Shown: positions 26,350-35,957 of the stretch, in pieces
Layout: each line of letters starts with the position of its first letter
How positions within the stretch are numbered: position 1 is the first letter of the stretch
Origin: Saprospiraceae bacterium
GTDB lineage: Bacteria > Bacteroidota > Bacteroidia > Chitinophagales > Saprospiraceae
NCBI GenBank assembly: GCA_020629515.1
Contig: JAHDDE010000023.1
Location: 1-55,504 of the forward strand
Direction: 5' to 3'
DNA: 55,504 bases
The notes under the pieces: generated by a model
Seen by the model: only the letters and a program-made list of their open reading frames with translations
The model's database searches: none
Told to the model about the DNA's origin: nothing
Program-made: the position numbers and the translations under genes

Positions 26350-27597
26350 TTAAAATGATATACGACTTAACGGTACAAAATCATCATCTTGATCTATCTC
26401 ATACTGTACCAATCCAGTAGAGGATGCCAATAAAATTAAATCTGTACGTGTAGGATGTGGCATAATATCATAAGCGGAAACATTGGTCACCGTTTCAATT
26501 TCAGTAAGGGCTACTCGCTGAGATGCATCAAATACTTTCAACCCAAATTCACCCTCTCCCACATACAATCTATCGTTGATAAGAGTCATACCATATGGAC
26601 TACTCATATCAATTTCTTGTCGTAAGATAGGATTGGACAAATTATTGAAATCCACAACACTCAGACTATTCACATCTCCTGGGCACTCGTCTCCAGAACG
26701 CAATGTGATATAAGCTATACCCTCCGTGGTAGGCAACACTGGATCACAACCTGTAGCATGAAAATATCCACCTTCATAGATCACCTCATTAGCCGTGACT
26801 CTTCTGATATCCATTCCATTTTGTGCTCCCGTAAACAACAAATTCCCATGTGCATAAATGGTTTCCATATTCCATCCTATAGAAGTATGTGAATCATATT
26901 GAGTATGTCGCTGTATTGATGTGCCGGAGGCATCAAAAATGTATAAATCTGTCTTATTAATGGTGAATAAACTATTGTCAATCATAGCCATTCTATTGGC
27001 AGTTCCTACTGTCTGCCCGTTTGACACAAAGGATGTAGGTATTGCCGATTCTTCTAACAAGGCTCCTTGATCATCAAAAAAGTAAATTTCCCCGTCTGCA
27101 AAATGGCTATCACATGATCTTTCTTCCTTCACTTCTGATCTCTGAAATCCTACAAGGCCTCTATTCTCAAAATTTCTGAACCTTACTTCAAATGCCTCCT
27201 CTAATCGATCAGCAACAAAAATATTATTCACATCACTGATATCGATTTTTAGCATATCATAATAGGCGTTCGCGTAGATGTAATTATCCTTTACAAACAT
27301 TTCATAATTGCCTGGTATATCTAAAAAAGATACACTGGTAGGGTTAGACGGGTCTCTATTGTCAATTATGTGTATACCTTCTCCCTTTTCGCCTATCATA
27401 ATTATAGACTCGCTTACATATATCTTTCCTGGTGAGGTAATTGGCTTTGCTGGACTCATTATATCATTTGATCGCAATTGATCCAAATCTTCATAAATGG
27501 CTACAGCCTTAGTGTAAGTGATTGTTTGTTCACACTGATCTATATCACAAGATGCCAGGACGCAAAAACTCAAGACAAAGAGGAGAAGATATTTCAT
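26350..27597 (-). CDS. LVIVD-repeat beta-propeller lipoprotein
   Basis: A lipoprotein of 415 residues from the ATG at 27595-27597 (MKYLLLFVLSFCVLASC, lipobox LASC); an upstream start four codons earlier is possible. Repeats of the LVIVD kind are seen, such as GIHIIDNRDPSNPTSVSFL, NSLSVVDFNNLSNPILRQ and GLKVFDAS, each pairing a short strand with an aspartate turn, so a propeller fold is expected. Probably surface-exposed and of structural or binding role. Its stop touches the next gene (the barrel protein), so both are co-transcribed. Confidence 0.8.
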   Translation of the reverse strand: MKYLLLFVLSFCVLASCDIDQCEQTITYTKAVAIYEDLDQLRSNDIMSPAKPITSPGKIYVSESIIMIGEKGEGIHIIDNRDPSNPTSVSFLDIPGNYEMFVKDNYIYANAYYDMLKIDISDVNNIFVADRLEEAFEVRFRNFENRGLVGFQRSEVKEERSCDSHFADGEIYFFDDQGALLEESAIPTSFVSNGQTVGTANRMAMIDNSLFTINKTDLYIFDASGTSIQRHTQYDSHTSIGWNMETIYAHGNLLFTGAQNGMDIRRVTANEVIYEGGYFHATGCDPVLPTTEGIAYITLRSGDECPGDVNSLSVVDFNNLSNPILRQEIDMSSPYGMTLINDRLYVGEGEFGLKVFDASQRVALTEIETVTNVSAYDIMPHPTRTDLILLASSTGLVQYEIDQDDDFVPLSRISF

Positions 27598-27687
27598 AGT
27601 TAGTGTCAATTTGTTGATATAAGATAGAGCTATAACGCTTTAATAGCCATAATCGCTTACTTCTTCACAGATAATTAACATTTATGG

Positions 27688-30168
27688 TTATGAGCCGATA
27701 CCTCCACCTTGTCCTCCCTGACCTTGCTGATCACCGCCTCCCTTCTGATCCGTATTTTTAATTTTACTTCTACGCTCTTTGAAGTCTACTTTTCCAAATT
27801 TATATCTCAGATTAACCCCAAATGATCTAAAAGGTAAACTAAAACCAGAAACCTGACTAAAGCTCTCCCCTGATTGAGTTGTATTGAATTCTTTCTCGGC
27901 ACTAAAAGGCTCTATGATTCTAATACCCAAACTGAGATTCTTAATATCCTTACGCACCCCAAGTCCAAAGATTGAAAAGCTGGGTGTAGAACCTTGCAGC
28001 GTAGGTTGATCAGACCTAAAGAAACCAAAAAAGTCTGCCTTCAATGTACTGGTAATAGAGTACTCGCCATTAGTAAAAATCTGATAGTTCAAAGCACTAT
28101 TGCTCAGACTCTCACCATTGACAACTCCTTCGGCATCATAAGAAAAAATATCTCCACCAAATCTGATATTAAACTTATTGATGGTCTTGTTGACGAACAT
28201 GTTTATACCATAAGAATTATTCTTTCCTACATTAGAAAAAGAATTTATAGAAGCCCCTGATTCACTAATCGTCAAAGTCTGCTCTATGATATCATTAGTA
28301 CGCTTGTTATATCCAGAGGCAAAAACATTGAACCCCACTATCCTAAAATTGTAGGAAATTTCAAATTGGTCCGTTACTTCAGGATCTAAAAATGGATTTC
28401 CTGTTCTGATGTTTGTCAGATCTGATGTGTTCACGAAAGGATTGATGTTGAATAAACTTGGACGTTGAATTCTTTTGCTATAACTAAACTTCAAGTTTCT
28501 GAAATTCTTCAAGCCCTTACTTATAGTAAAATTAGGTAGCCAATTATCATAGTCATTGTCAAAGTCTAATCCCAATGATGCATCTTCAAAAGCACCGGCA
28601 ATATCAGTTCTTTCGTAACGCATGCCTGTAATAAATTGTAGCTTTTTGATGACAAAAGAAAGCTGGGCATAACCTGCTGAGACATCCTGATCATAGTCAA
28701 ATATGTTGGACCGAGCTGCATCCAATGTTGGAGGACTCAATGCAGTGTTAGTGAATCTCGAATCACTAATTATATCTCTTATCACCGCTTTAGCACCAAC
28801 TTCTAATTTTACTGAATTAGGAAGTGGATGTGTATAGTCAAGCTGCACCGTATTCTCCCAGTTATCGCCGTCATTGAAGATATTCTCTTGTCTCATGAAA
28901 TCTGCAATACTTCCAGTCCCCAAAATATCATTATCAGTATCTTGATCTGCTTTGGACAATTGATATGCGATTACTAATTCTTGTTGATCGTTCGCCTCAA
29001 ATTTTCGAGTATAATCAGTATTCCAGTCAAAACCACTGAATAGGTTATCTCCTACATTGTTATTGGTAAAAGAGAAAATTTCTGATCCTGTTGCATCTCT
29101 CAATACGCCTCCAAATGTCCCCTCAGTATCAAATCCAAACCCTCTTAAGCTAAAAGAGGTATTAAGAGCATTGTACGCATTAAAATCATAAAACGCACTT
29201 GCAGAACCATTGAATCCTAATCGACTCGTATTTTGAATACCTGTTTGGGACAAAACTGTCTCTCCCAAAGGGGATATATTGGTTCTCTCAAAAGTAAAGG
29301 TGCCATCTACTGGAGTAGAATAGAATAGTGAACCATTAATTGTTGACCCAAATCGCCCTTTACCCATATTAATATTGGCAGATGCGTTACTTTGTCGATT
29401 GCCAAGGGATCCATTCAGTGTTCCTGCAACTCCTTCAATATTTGCTTTTTTGGTTACAATATTAATTATACCTCCACTCCCTTCTCCGTCATATTTGGCA
29501 CCTGGGGAGGTGATTACCTCAACACGTTTGATCTGATCGGCAGGAAACATCTTCAGAGCATCTGCTACATTAGTAGAAAACATACCCGACGGCTTTCCAT
29601 TGATCAATATTCTTATGTTTTGAGATCCTCTGATAGAAACATTACCATCTAAATCAACAGAGAGATTAGGGACTTTGCGCAACACATCTGTTGCATCCCC
29701 TCCTGCCACTGATGAATCATCCTCAGCATTAAAGACAATTCGGTCTACCTTATTTTCAAAAAGAGCTCTTTTCTCAGTTATCTGCACTTCGTCTAAAATA
29801 TAATCTGTCGATACTAATTCTATTTTTAAGTCATTATAATCTGGTTTTTTCTTAGTTGTTTCAATGCCTTGATAGAGCTTTACATCGTAGCCTAAAAAGG
29901 AAACCTCGACATCGTACTTGCCGGGGGCTATATCAGCAAAGGAGAATTCACCATTTTCATCGCTAAGTGCTCCATTGATTATTTTTTCTTTGCCGTTTCT
30001 CTTAAGCGAGATAGTGGCAAATCCTACAGGCTCCTGAGCTAATGAGTCTAAAATTACTCCTGAGATTTTTCCCTTAATTTTGGGACCACCGCCACCAAAA
30101 CCACCAAATTGGCTATAAGCAATATCACAGATTAGTGATAGGGCTACGAAGAATAATAGTTTTTTCAT
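27688..30168 (-). CDS. Outer-membrane beta-barrel receptor (TonB-dependent receptor-like)
   Basis: An 826-residue protein with a signal peptide, a glycine-rich start (QFGGFGGGG), a carboxypeptidase-D regulatory-like domain (about residues 33-115) and a plug domain (DATDVLRKVPNLSVDLDG, IRILINGKPSG). A large OMP_b-brl_3-type barrel follows, ending LRYKFGKVDF. The C-terminal 30 residues are a glycine/glutamine tail (QKGGGDQQGQGGQGGGIGS). No partner SusD gene is adjacent, so this is not a typical polysaccharide-utilisation pair. The ligand is unknown. Confidence 0.88.
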   Translation of the reverse strand: MKKLLFFVALSLICDIAYSQFGGFGGGGPKIKGKISGVILDSLAQEPVGFATISLKRNGKEKIINGALSDENGEFSFADIAPGKYDVEVSFLGYDVKLYQGIETTKKKPDYNDLKIELVSTDYILDEVQITEKRALFENKVDRIVFNAEDDSSVAGGDATDVLRKVPNLSVDLDGNVSIRGSQNIRILINGKPSGMFSTNVADALKMFPADQIKRVEVITSPGAKYDGEGSGGIINIVTKKANIEGVAGTLNGSLGNRQSNASANINMGKGRFGSTINGSLFYSTPVDGTFTFERTNISPLGETVLSQTGIQNTSRLGFNGSASAFYDFNAYNALNTSFSLRGFGFDTEGTFGGVLRDATGSEIFSFTNNNVGDNLFSGFDWNTDYTRKFEANDQQELVIAYQLSKADQDTDNDILGTGSIADFMRQENIFNDGDNWENTVQLDYTHPLPNSVKLEVGAKAVIRDIISDSRFTNTALSPPTLDAARSNIFDYDQDVSAGYAQLSFVIKKLQFITGMRYERTDIAGAFEDASLGLDFDNDYDNWLPNFTISKGLKNFRNLKFSYSKRIQRPSLFNINPFVNTSDLTNIRTGNPFLDPEVTDQFEISYNFRIVGFNVFASGYNKRTNDIIEQTLTISESGASINSFSNVGKNNSYGINMFVNKTINKFNIRFGGDIFSYDAEGVVNGESLSNSALNYQIFTNGEYSITSTLKADFFGFFRSDQPTLQGSTPSFSIFGLGVRKDIKNLSLGIRIIEPFSAEKEFNTTQSGESFSQVSGFSLPFRSFGVNLRYKFGKVDFKERRSKIKNTDQKGGGDQQGQGGQGGGIGS

Positions 30169-30250
30169 GTTTAGTTTTAATTACTTGTCGAAGATGAATT
30201 ATTAATAAGGTAAGGAATAACTATTTCGACAACATCAATATAAAAGTCTA

Positions 30251-32464
30251 CTAACTGTTTAACCAATAAGTAAGTTTTAATACCAACGCTCTATTTTTTA
30301 TATCAAAAGCAAATCTATCTGATGGATCATTGCCAGTAAAGTAATTATCGGTATACACGATAAAAAGATCAGACACTGGAGCGAATCTCCATTGGAATCT
30401 CGAATTAATATTGGTGTTCTGGGATTGAGTGTTATACTGTATAAAAGTAGTCCAAAACAATTTTTTAGAAAAGGTATAATCTATACGTGGGCCTATTAAA
30501 AAAGTGCTCTGTTGCTCCTCCAAATAAGGCATATCAAACAGATTGTAATTGTAATCAATAGATATAGATCCTTTAGGGATGTATTGATAAGTAAAATTAC
30601 CCCCTAATCCGTATCTACTTCCATTAAAATATGAACCCAAATAAGTCCTAAAACTGTAGATAAAATTCTTTCTACCGTCACTTCTAAAAAATCCAGTAAA
30701 ATTTAGATAATTATACTCCGTACCCTCCAGTAACTTTTGTGAATCCGTCCCTGTAGGATCAAAATCCCCAAATAGATATACATATTCATGGTTGATACCA
30801 AATCTGAATCTGGATGTATTAGCCAACTGGCCACCTATCCCTATTGTATACTGATGATCCGTCTTGCCTAACTCTGGCTGCCAAAACATATCAGCTTGAA
30901 TCTCAATATCATAATCAATGATAAAATCATTTCGAGGATAATAGCTTAATTGAAAAGAAGGATTTATCCTGAAGTAATTCTTCCTTCTTATGAATCCTAC
31001 CTCAGCATTGAAGTCCTCTGCTACATACTCATGACGCCAAGTGAACCCATGTGATCTTACAGAATAACTCAATTCTGCCCCATGAGATAAAGGAGTACTC
31101 TCTTGGTCTGGAGTAAATGAGCTATGCAAGTAAGTCTTGCCAAACCAAGTATTAGGGGAATTAGAATAGTTAAAATCGACCCCGAATACTCTGTTATAGT
31201 TAGTCAATCCGAATGATTCGGATTTTTCTTCTGAGAGCTGTTTATTAACGGCAATAAAGCTAATATTTGATCTCTTAAATACCTGTTGCTGAAGGGCCAG
31301 GACGGAATAATTCGCTCCTGCGATTTGGCTTTCTAAATCATTGGCAGTTTGCATATTGAGCACTCCAATCCGAGTATCATCGCTCAATTTGCCGCTAAGT
31401 CGTGCTCCAGCATAAATTCTATTTTGCACAAGATTATCATCCCCATCTACTGCAACACCAATACGTCTTGAGAAAAAAGGGTTGGAAGTAGCAAAACCAA
31501 ATTGGCTAAATAAATCAGCATTTTCTAAGAAGAACTGCCTCCGTTCTGGAAAAAAAATTTCGAATCGAGACAGGTCAGTTATTTGTCTATCAACTTCGAC
31601 TTGTGAAAAATCTGGGTTAATCGTTAGATCTAAGTTCAATCCAGAAGTAATAGCTATTTTGGCGTCACCACCTATATCCCTTGTCCAATCACTATTTACA
31701 TCATTTTCATAATCTTTGGAGATGCCGGAGGCGATATATGGTATAAATGAGATATTTTTCCCTTTAGAAGTAATAGGCTCTTCCCACTCCATTGTGCCAT
31801 TGTACGCTAAACATACTAAAGGGTTATTGTTGGGTATGCCTGTCCAAGTAGACCATTCATTATCTTGAGTATCAAATCGGTAAGCCCCAAATTTCCATTG
31901 CTTACTTCCCTCCGTAAATCTCAGCGCTGCAAATGGTATTTCTATCTCGGAGGTATAGTAACCATCATATAGTTGAGATTCTCCTTTCCACTTATTATCC
32001 CAAGATTCATCAAAATCTCTAAAACTATTGCCACCTTTAGTTATGACCCCCTCTCTGATAACACCTTCAGGATTAATACCAAAAAAATAGGCATTTGTTT
32101 CATCCTGAAAAGAGTCAAAAACTAAGGTAATATTATCATTTCCACCAGCTCTATAATCCCTCTTTAAGGTATTAACTCTCCAATTATTGCCTGCTCCATA
32201 ACACTTGATGCCTACGTACAAACTTTGATCATTAAAGACCATATAAATCTCAGTTTGCCCTTGCGCCGGAAGTGTATCAGTTGGAAAGTATTGAACAAAC
32301 CCCGTTGCTGGAGTAAGATCAGACCATAGCGCTTCATCTAATCTACCATCAATGGATGGAGCAACATCTATTTTTTTTACAAAAATATATTTCTCCTCTT
32401 GAGCGCCTATTTCATTTAAGCAAAAAGCACTTAAACATATTATGATTAAATGTATGTATTTCAT
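30251..32464 (-). CDS. CBM9-like / DUF5916 outer-membrane protein
   Basis: A 737-residue protein with a signal peptide (MKYIHLIIICLSAFCLNEIG). Residues 25-215 form a carbohydrate-binding family 9-like domain (SIDGRLDEALWSDL, YVGIKCYG, NDNITLVFDSFQDETNAYFF). The DUF5916 region begins with DLTINPDFSQVEVDRQ and the signature FFPERRQFFLENADLF, followed by a predicted barrel. Such proteins are frequent in Bacteroidota and presumed to act at the outer membrane; no activity is established. An exact -7 box lies just 8 bp before the ATG. Confidence 0.85.
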   Translation of the reverse strand: MKYIHLIIICLSAFCLNEIGAQEEKYIFVKKIDVAPSIDGRLDEALWSDLTPATGFVQYFPTDTLPAQGQTEIYMVFNDQSLYVGIKCYGAGNNWRVNTLKRDYRAGGNDNITLVFDSFQDETNAYFFGINPEGVIREGVITKGGNSFRDFDESWDNKWKGESQLYDGYYTSEIEIPFAALRFTEGSKQWKFGAYRFDTQDNEWSTWTGIPNNNPLVCLAYNGTMEWEEPITSKGKNISFIPYIASGISKDYENDVNSDWTRDIGGDAKIAITSGLNLDLTINPDFSQVEVDRQITDLSRFEIFFPERRQFFLENADLFSQFGFATSNPFFSRRIGVAVDGDDNLVQNRIYAGARLSGKLSDDTRIGVLNMQTANDLESQIAGANYSVLALQQQVFKRSNISFIAVNKQLSEEKSESFGLTNYNRVFGVDFNYSNSPNTWFGKTYLHSSFTPDQESTPLSHGAELSYSVRSHGFTWRHEYVAEDFNAEVGFIRRKNYFRINPSFQLSYYPRNDFIIDYDIEIQADMFWQPELGKTDHQYTIGIGGQLANTSRFRFGINHEYVYLFGDFDPTGTDSQKLLEGTEYNYLNFTGFFRSDGRKNFIYSFRTYLGSYFNGSRYGLGGNFTYQYIPKGSISIDYNYNLFDMPYLEEQQSTFLIGPRIDYTFSKKLFWTTFIQYNTQSQNTNINSRFQWRFAPVSDLFIVYTDNYFTGNDPSDRFAFDIKNRALVLKLTYWLNS

Positions 32465-32471
32465 AAGAGCG

Positions 32472-32479
32472 CAAAGATA
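32472..32479 (-). promoter_or_regulatory. -7 box of the DUF5916 gene, implying a near-leaderless mRNA
   Basis: TATCTTTG, leftward, exact TAnnTTTG match. Only seven bases separate it from the ATG. If the start site lies 4-6 nt downstream of the box, the mRNA would begin at or next to the start codon. Confidence 0.5.
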
Positions 32480-32562
32480 ACTCTATGCACCACTATTAAG
32501 ACTTAAAAAATACTAATGACTTGTTAAAAATGAGTCGATCTGACTTAAAGAATAGGGTATTA

Positions 32563-33519
32563 TCAACAGATTACTCGTAGAGAATTGGGTTCTATGTTAA
32601 ATTCAAATTCTCCAGCTTCTATTGGATAACCTTCACCATCGATGTGCATATAAGAATCCTCATAAGCAGTAATCTTAATATTTTTAGATTTTTCTGTACT
32701 TGCAAAGTGGCTTTTGTGTATGCGTCCGGCAAAAAATCGCCATGCATTACCGAAGTAATTAATCTTGTGAGAATCATGAATCATCAAGGTGTTCATAAGT
32801 CCGTCGGAAGTATCGGCATCAGGAGCTATAGTAAAATTGTAGCCAAACATAGATCCATTAGCTACATTGACAGACAGAAACTTTCCGTCGTACTCTTTGC
32901 CCTCCACCTCGACTTTATACCTCCTATTTTTATACTTAACACTCTCCCATATAGCCCCTTTAAAGTAGGTACTAAAACCTCTCCTATTACTTAATTTGGT
33001 TTTGTAAGCTACTAATCCGTCCATTCCAACACCAGCCATATTAATAAAAAACTTACCATTCACATTGCCAGTATCTATGTTCTTAATGTTCAGTTGACTT
33101 ATTTTCTTAAGTGCTTTTCGTTTGCTTCGCCCTATTCCCAAGTGCATGGATAATCCATTACCACTTCCACCAGGAACTATACCCAGTATAACATCAGAAT
33201 GAGCTAAAGCCGAAGCTACTTCATTGAGCGTGCCGTCTCCGCCAACTGCGACTACAATGTCCGTCCGATCTTCTTTAGCCTTAAGGGCGAGCTCATGAGC
33301 ATGGCCTGCATACTCAGTATTGATAATTTTATAATTGAATTTTTCTTTAGGGATCAATTCATCTATAAGGTCAGGAACGTGCTCCTTAGAATGGTATCCC
33401 GCAAAAGGATTTACAATAAACAGTATGTTTTTTGAGGCATTCATAGACTCCTTAAATATATCAATCTTTTCACTTCTTATTCGACACAATTCTTCACTAT
33501 TAGAGCTGATCACTTCCAT
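32563..33519 (-). CDS. Lipid kinase of the YegS/DgkB diacylglycerol kinase family
   Basis: A 318-residue kinase. The catalytic DAGK domain shows ILFIVNPFAGYHSKEH, VAVGGDGTLNEVASAL and GIVPGGSGNGLSMHLGI; the C-terminal beta domain has FLSVNVANGSMFGYNF and YMHIDGEGYP. The family phosphorylates diacylglycerol or, in some members, sphingoid bases and ceramide. Its place at the end of an inositol-lipid operon supports recycling of diacylglycerol released by inositol phosphoceramide synthase, or sphingolipid phosphorylation; this is inference. The start ATG overlaps the gtrA stop (TAATG), favouring the full-length form over an internal start at residue 26. Confidence 0.9.
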   Translation of the reverse strand: MEVISSNSEELCRIRSEKIDIFKESMNASKNILFIVNPFAGYHSKEHVPDLIDELIPKEKFNYKIINTEYAGHAHELALKAKEDRTDIVVAVGGDGTLNEVASALAHSDVILGIVPGGSGNGLSMHLGIGRSKRKALKKISQLNIKNIDTGNVNGKFFINMAGVGMDGLVAYKTKLSNRRGFSTYFKGAIWESVKYKNRRYKVEVEGKEYDGKFLSVNVANGSMFGYNFTIAPDADTSDGLMNTLMIHDSHKINYFGNAWRFFAGRIHKSHFASTEKSKNIKITAYEDSYMHIDGEGYPIEAGEFEFNIEPNSLRVIC

Positions 33520-33935
33520 TACTTAAAAACAAAATATCTCTGCATTGGAAAATTGTACAATAGACCTATACATATAGCCACCAAAATTTTAGATATTTTT
33601 TCATCTATATAAAGGTACTCTGTAACGAGATAAACGCCAGAAGTATTGAGCAGTATACTGCCTAATACTACGAGCAAAAATTTTGCACTTTGTTTGGTGA
33701 TTAGAACCTCTCGGTTTTTGAAAGTCCAATTCCTACCCAATAAGAACGCTATGGTTGCACCTGTACAAGCACCAAAAAAAGTAGCTATAGGATAATACAC
33801 GTCGAAAACCATCAAAAACAATAAGAATACACCATAGTCACATATACTGGCAGTATATGCGCTCGCATTATACCTCAAGAAAGAGGTAAGTAAGGGTACT
33901 TTAAGGGCTCGTTTGTTCTCCATAGAAATATCCAT
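33519..33935 (-). CDS. GtrA family membrane protein
   Basis: A protein of 138 residues from the ATG at 33933-33935, which overlaps the pgpA stop (TGATG); a GTG one codon earlier also fits. Four membrane helices and the GtrA features FLRYNASAYTASICDYG and TFFGACTGATIAFLLGRNWTF are present. GtrA proteins are thought to help flip polyprenyl-linked sugars or support cell-surface glycosylation. In this operon it could serve glycosylation of an inositol lipid, but this is only inferred from position. Confidence 0.88.
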   Translation of the reverse strand: MDISMENKRALKVPLLTSFLRYNASAYTASICDYGVFLLFLMVFDVYYPIATFFGACTGATIAFLLGRNWTFKNREVLITKQSAKFLLVVLGSILLNTSGVYLVTEYLYIDEKISKILVAICIGLLYNFPMQRYFVFK

Positions 33936-34390
33936 CACAAAGCTAATAGTAGAAGTTGTAAAGTAATATTTGCATAGACACCTGCTACCATATCATCGAC
34001 AATCACCGCCCAATGGGTGTTGATATTATCAAAATACCTTATTCCTAATGGCTTAAATATATCGAAGAGGCGAAATAGTATAAAAGACAAAATAATAGTG
34101 AGACCATTAATAGGGATAAAAAACAAGGTGATCCATAATCCAATCATCTCATCGACGACAATGCGTTGATCATCGTGGACCCATTCATCTTTTAATACAA
34201 TAATAGCCCAATAGCCCGTTAAGGTAAAAAAGAGACAAAGTGCATAAGATGAAAAGTATAGATACTCCGCCTCTAAAAGCCACAAAAAAGTGGTAATAAG
34301 AGAAGCCACAGCTGTACCCCAAGTCCCTGGTGCTAAAGGAATGAATCCCGAACCAAATCCCGACGATATAGCCGTGGCAAGTTTTTTCAT
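33935..34390 (-). CDS. PgpA-family phosphatase, probable phosphatidylinositol-phosphate phosphatase
   Basis: A 151-residue membrane protein of the phosphatidylglycerophosphatase A family: SGFGSGFIPLAPGTWGT at the N-terminus, VDEMIGLWITLFF in the middle, FRLFDIFKPLGIR, and HWAVIVDDMVAGVYAN at the C-terminus. In ordinary membranes the enzyme dephosphorylates PGP. Here it sits between MIPS and other inositol-lipid genes; as described for gut Bacteroides, a PgpA-like enzyme in such a cluster removes phosphate from phosphatidylinositol phosphate. The context favours that role. Its end overlaps the gtrA start by one base. Confidence 0.88.
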   Translation of the reverse strand: MKKLATAISSGFGSGFIPLAPGTWGTAVASLITTFLWLLEAEYLYFSSYALCLFFTLTGYWAIIVLKDEWVHDDQRIVVDEMIGLWITLFFIPINGLTIILSFILFRLFDIFKPLGIRYFDNINTHWAVIVDDMVAGVYANITLQLLLLAL

Positions 34391-34444
34391 ACAATTGTGC
34401 TCTTTCTAATAATGGAGTAAGCACTCTCCAAAAAACATAAATGT

Positions 34445-35719
34445 TTATTTACCCGCGTATTCTAACAACTTGTTATGCAGATTAGTCTGTTGCTTGAATA
34501 TATCATGTTCAGGCATTTTGCCCGGTTCTGCTTGAGGTGATTTCAAGTAAAAAGACAACCATTTCTGAATACCACTGTCTCCTGCCCTTTTAGCTAAATC
34601 TAAAAATAATGCTAAGTCTAATACAAGAGGGGCAGCCAAAATCGAGTCTCTACAAAGAAAATCAATCTTAATCTGCATTGGATAATTCATCCATCCAATG
34701 ATATCTATATTATCCCAACCTTCTTTATTATCTCCTCTAGGTGGATAGTAATTGATTCTTACTTTATGGTACATGTCACCATATAAGTCAGGATGTTTTT
34801 CCGGCTCAAGAATCTGCTCTAACACTCCGAGCTTAGATACTTCTTTAGTCTTAAAGTTAGCAGGATCATCCAGTACCTCTCCATCTCTATTCCCCAATAT
34901 ATTAGTACTAAACCAACCCTCTATTCCTAAATATCTTGCTTTTAATCCTGGCGCCAGAATAGTTTTCATCAAAGTTTGTCCTGTCTTATAATCCTTACCA
35001 GCTATAGGTGTCTGAGTTTGTTCTGACAGTTCCACAATAGCAGGCACATCGCAACTTAGATTTGGAGCTCCATTGGCATAAGGAACCCCACATTTTACTG
35101 CTGCATAAGTATAGATCATACTTGGAGCTATATCGGGATGGCTATTTCTTAATCCTTCTTCTAATTTGGCTAATGAGCTATGCACATCACTCTCTTCTAT
35201 ATACTTCTCAGTACTACCACACCATACCATTACCAACCTCTCACAGTTATTCTCTTTCTTGAAGTTTTCTATATCCTCAATAACTTGATTGGCCAAGTCC
35301 ATCTTAGAGGATCCTGTTTTAACATTAGGTCCAGATATATTCTTAATATACTCATTGGAGAATACTGCTTTCATGGGTTTGATCGCTGCCAAATCGTCCT
35401 TGAGTTGTTCGATCATATATCTATCCAAAACTTGAGCATTAACCGTTGCCTCATATACATTATCTTCATAGATATCCCAACCTCCAAAACAAACATTATC
35501 TAATCCCTGGATAGGCACCAAGTCTTGTATAGAAACTGACTCTTGTTTTCCATCTTTGTCCATTCTAATATCACCTATCTGACTAAGAGCTCCTATAGGT
35601 TTGGCTAATCCCTTATTGATGGCTATACATCCTGCTATAAAAGTGGTGGCAACAGCACCCATACCTGGTAAAAGAATTCCTAGTTTCCCTGAAGCTGGAG
35701 CGACTTTTTGATTTGTCAT
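34445..35719 (-). CDS. Myo-inositol-1(3)-phosphate synthase
   Basis: A 424-residue cytosolic enzyme that isomerises glucose 6-phosphate to inositol 3-phosphate with NAD+. Residues 13-30 are the Rossmann element (ILLPGMGAVATTFIAG). Conserved parts include NLSCDVPAIVEL, IAGKDYKTGQTLMKT, GWFSTNILGNRDG and IKIDFLCRDSILAAPLVLDL. The product feeds the CDP-alcohol phosphotransferase of the same cluster directly. No inositol monophosphatase is present, so phospho-inositol rather than free inositol is probably used. A -7 box lies about 53 bp upstream. Confidence 0.95.
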   Translation of the reverse strand: MTNQKVAPASGKLGILLPGMGAVATTFIAGCIAINKGLAKPIGALSQIGDIRMDKDGKQESVSIQDLVPIQGLDNVCFGGWDIYEDNVYEATVNAQVLDRYMIEQLKDDLAAIKPMKAVFSNEYIKNISGPNVKTGSSKMDLANQVIEDIENFKKENNCERLVMVWCGSTEKYIEESDVHSSLAKLEEGLRNSHPDIAPSMIYTYAAVKCGVPYANGAPNLSCDVPAIVELSEQTQTPIAGKDYKTGQTLMKTILAPGLKARYLGIEGWFSTNILGNRDGEVLDDPANFKTKEVSKLGVLEQILEPEKHPDLYGDMYHKVRINYYPPRGDNKEGWDNIDIIGWMNYPMQIKIDFLCRDSILAAPLVLDLALFLDLAKRAGDSGIQKWLSFYLKSPQAEPGKMPEHDIFKQQTNLHNKLLEYAGK

Positions 35720-35771
35720 ACTATGAGTATTAGTTATATGATTTACAATGTCTGAATAAGTAAATGGGGCG

Positions 35772-35779
35772 CAAAGTTA
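35772..35779 (-). promoter_or_regulatory. -7 box of the MIPS-PgpA-GtrA-lipid kinase unit
   Basis: TAACTTTG, leftward, an exact TAnnTTTG match, within the 238-bp gap upstream of the MIPS gene. It indicates that the four downstream genes have their own promoter, separate from the PAP2 and phosphotransferase genes. Confidence 0.5.
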
Positions 35780-35957
35780 AGTGAATGTTGGTAATATTAA
35801 TATTAAGATTGGTATAGATCAATGCATATCAATAATATCTATTTCATAATCCATTGATAATGTATAACTTACCGTCAATGCGTCAATATTTCTTCTTAAA
35901 AAAATATTAGAATAAGCGATCAAATTAAATGAAACAACGAATCTATATGACAGCTAT

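Noticed and set aside
34185-34424. A 79-codon leftward frame overlapping the PgpA-like gene in another frame
   Set aside because: The PgpA motifs are complete in the main frame; the alternative has no family features and ends inside that gene.
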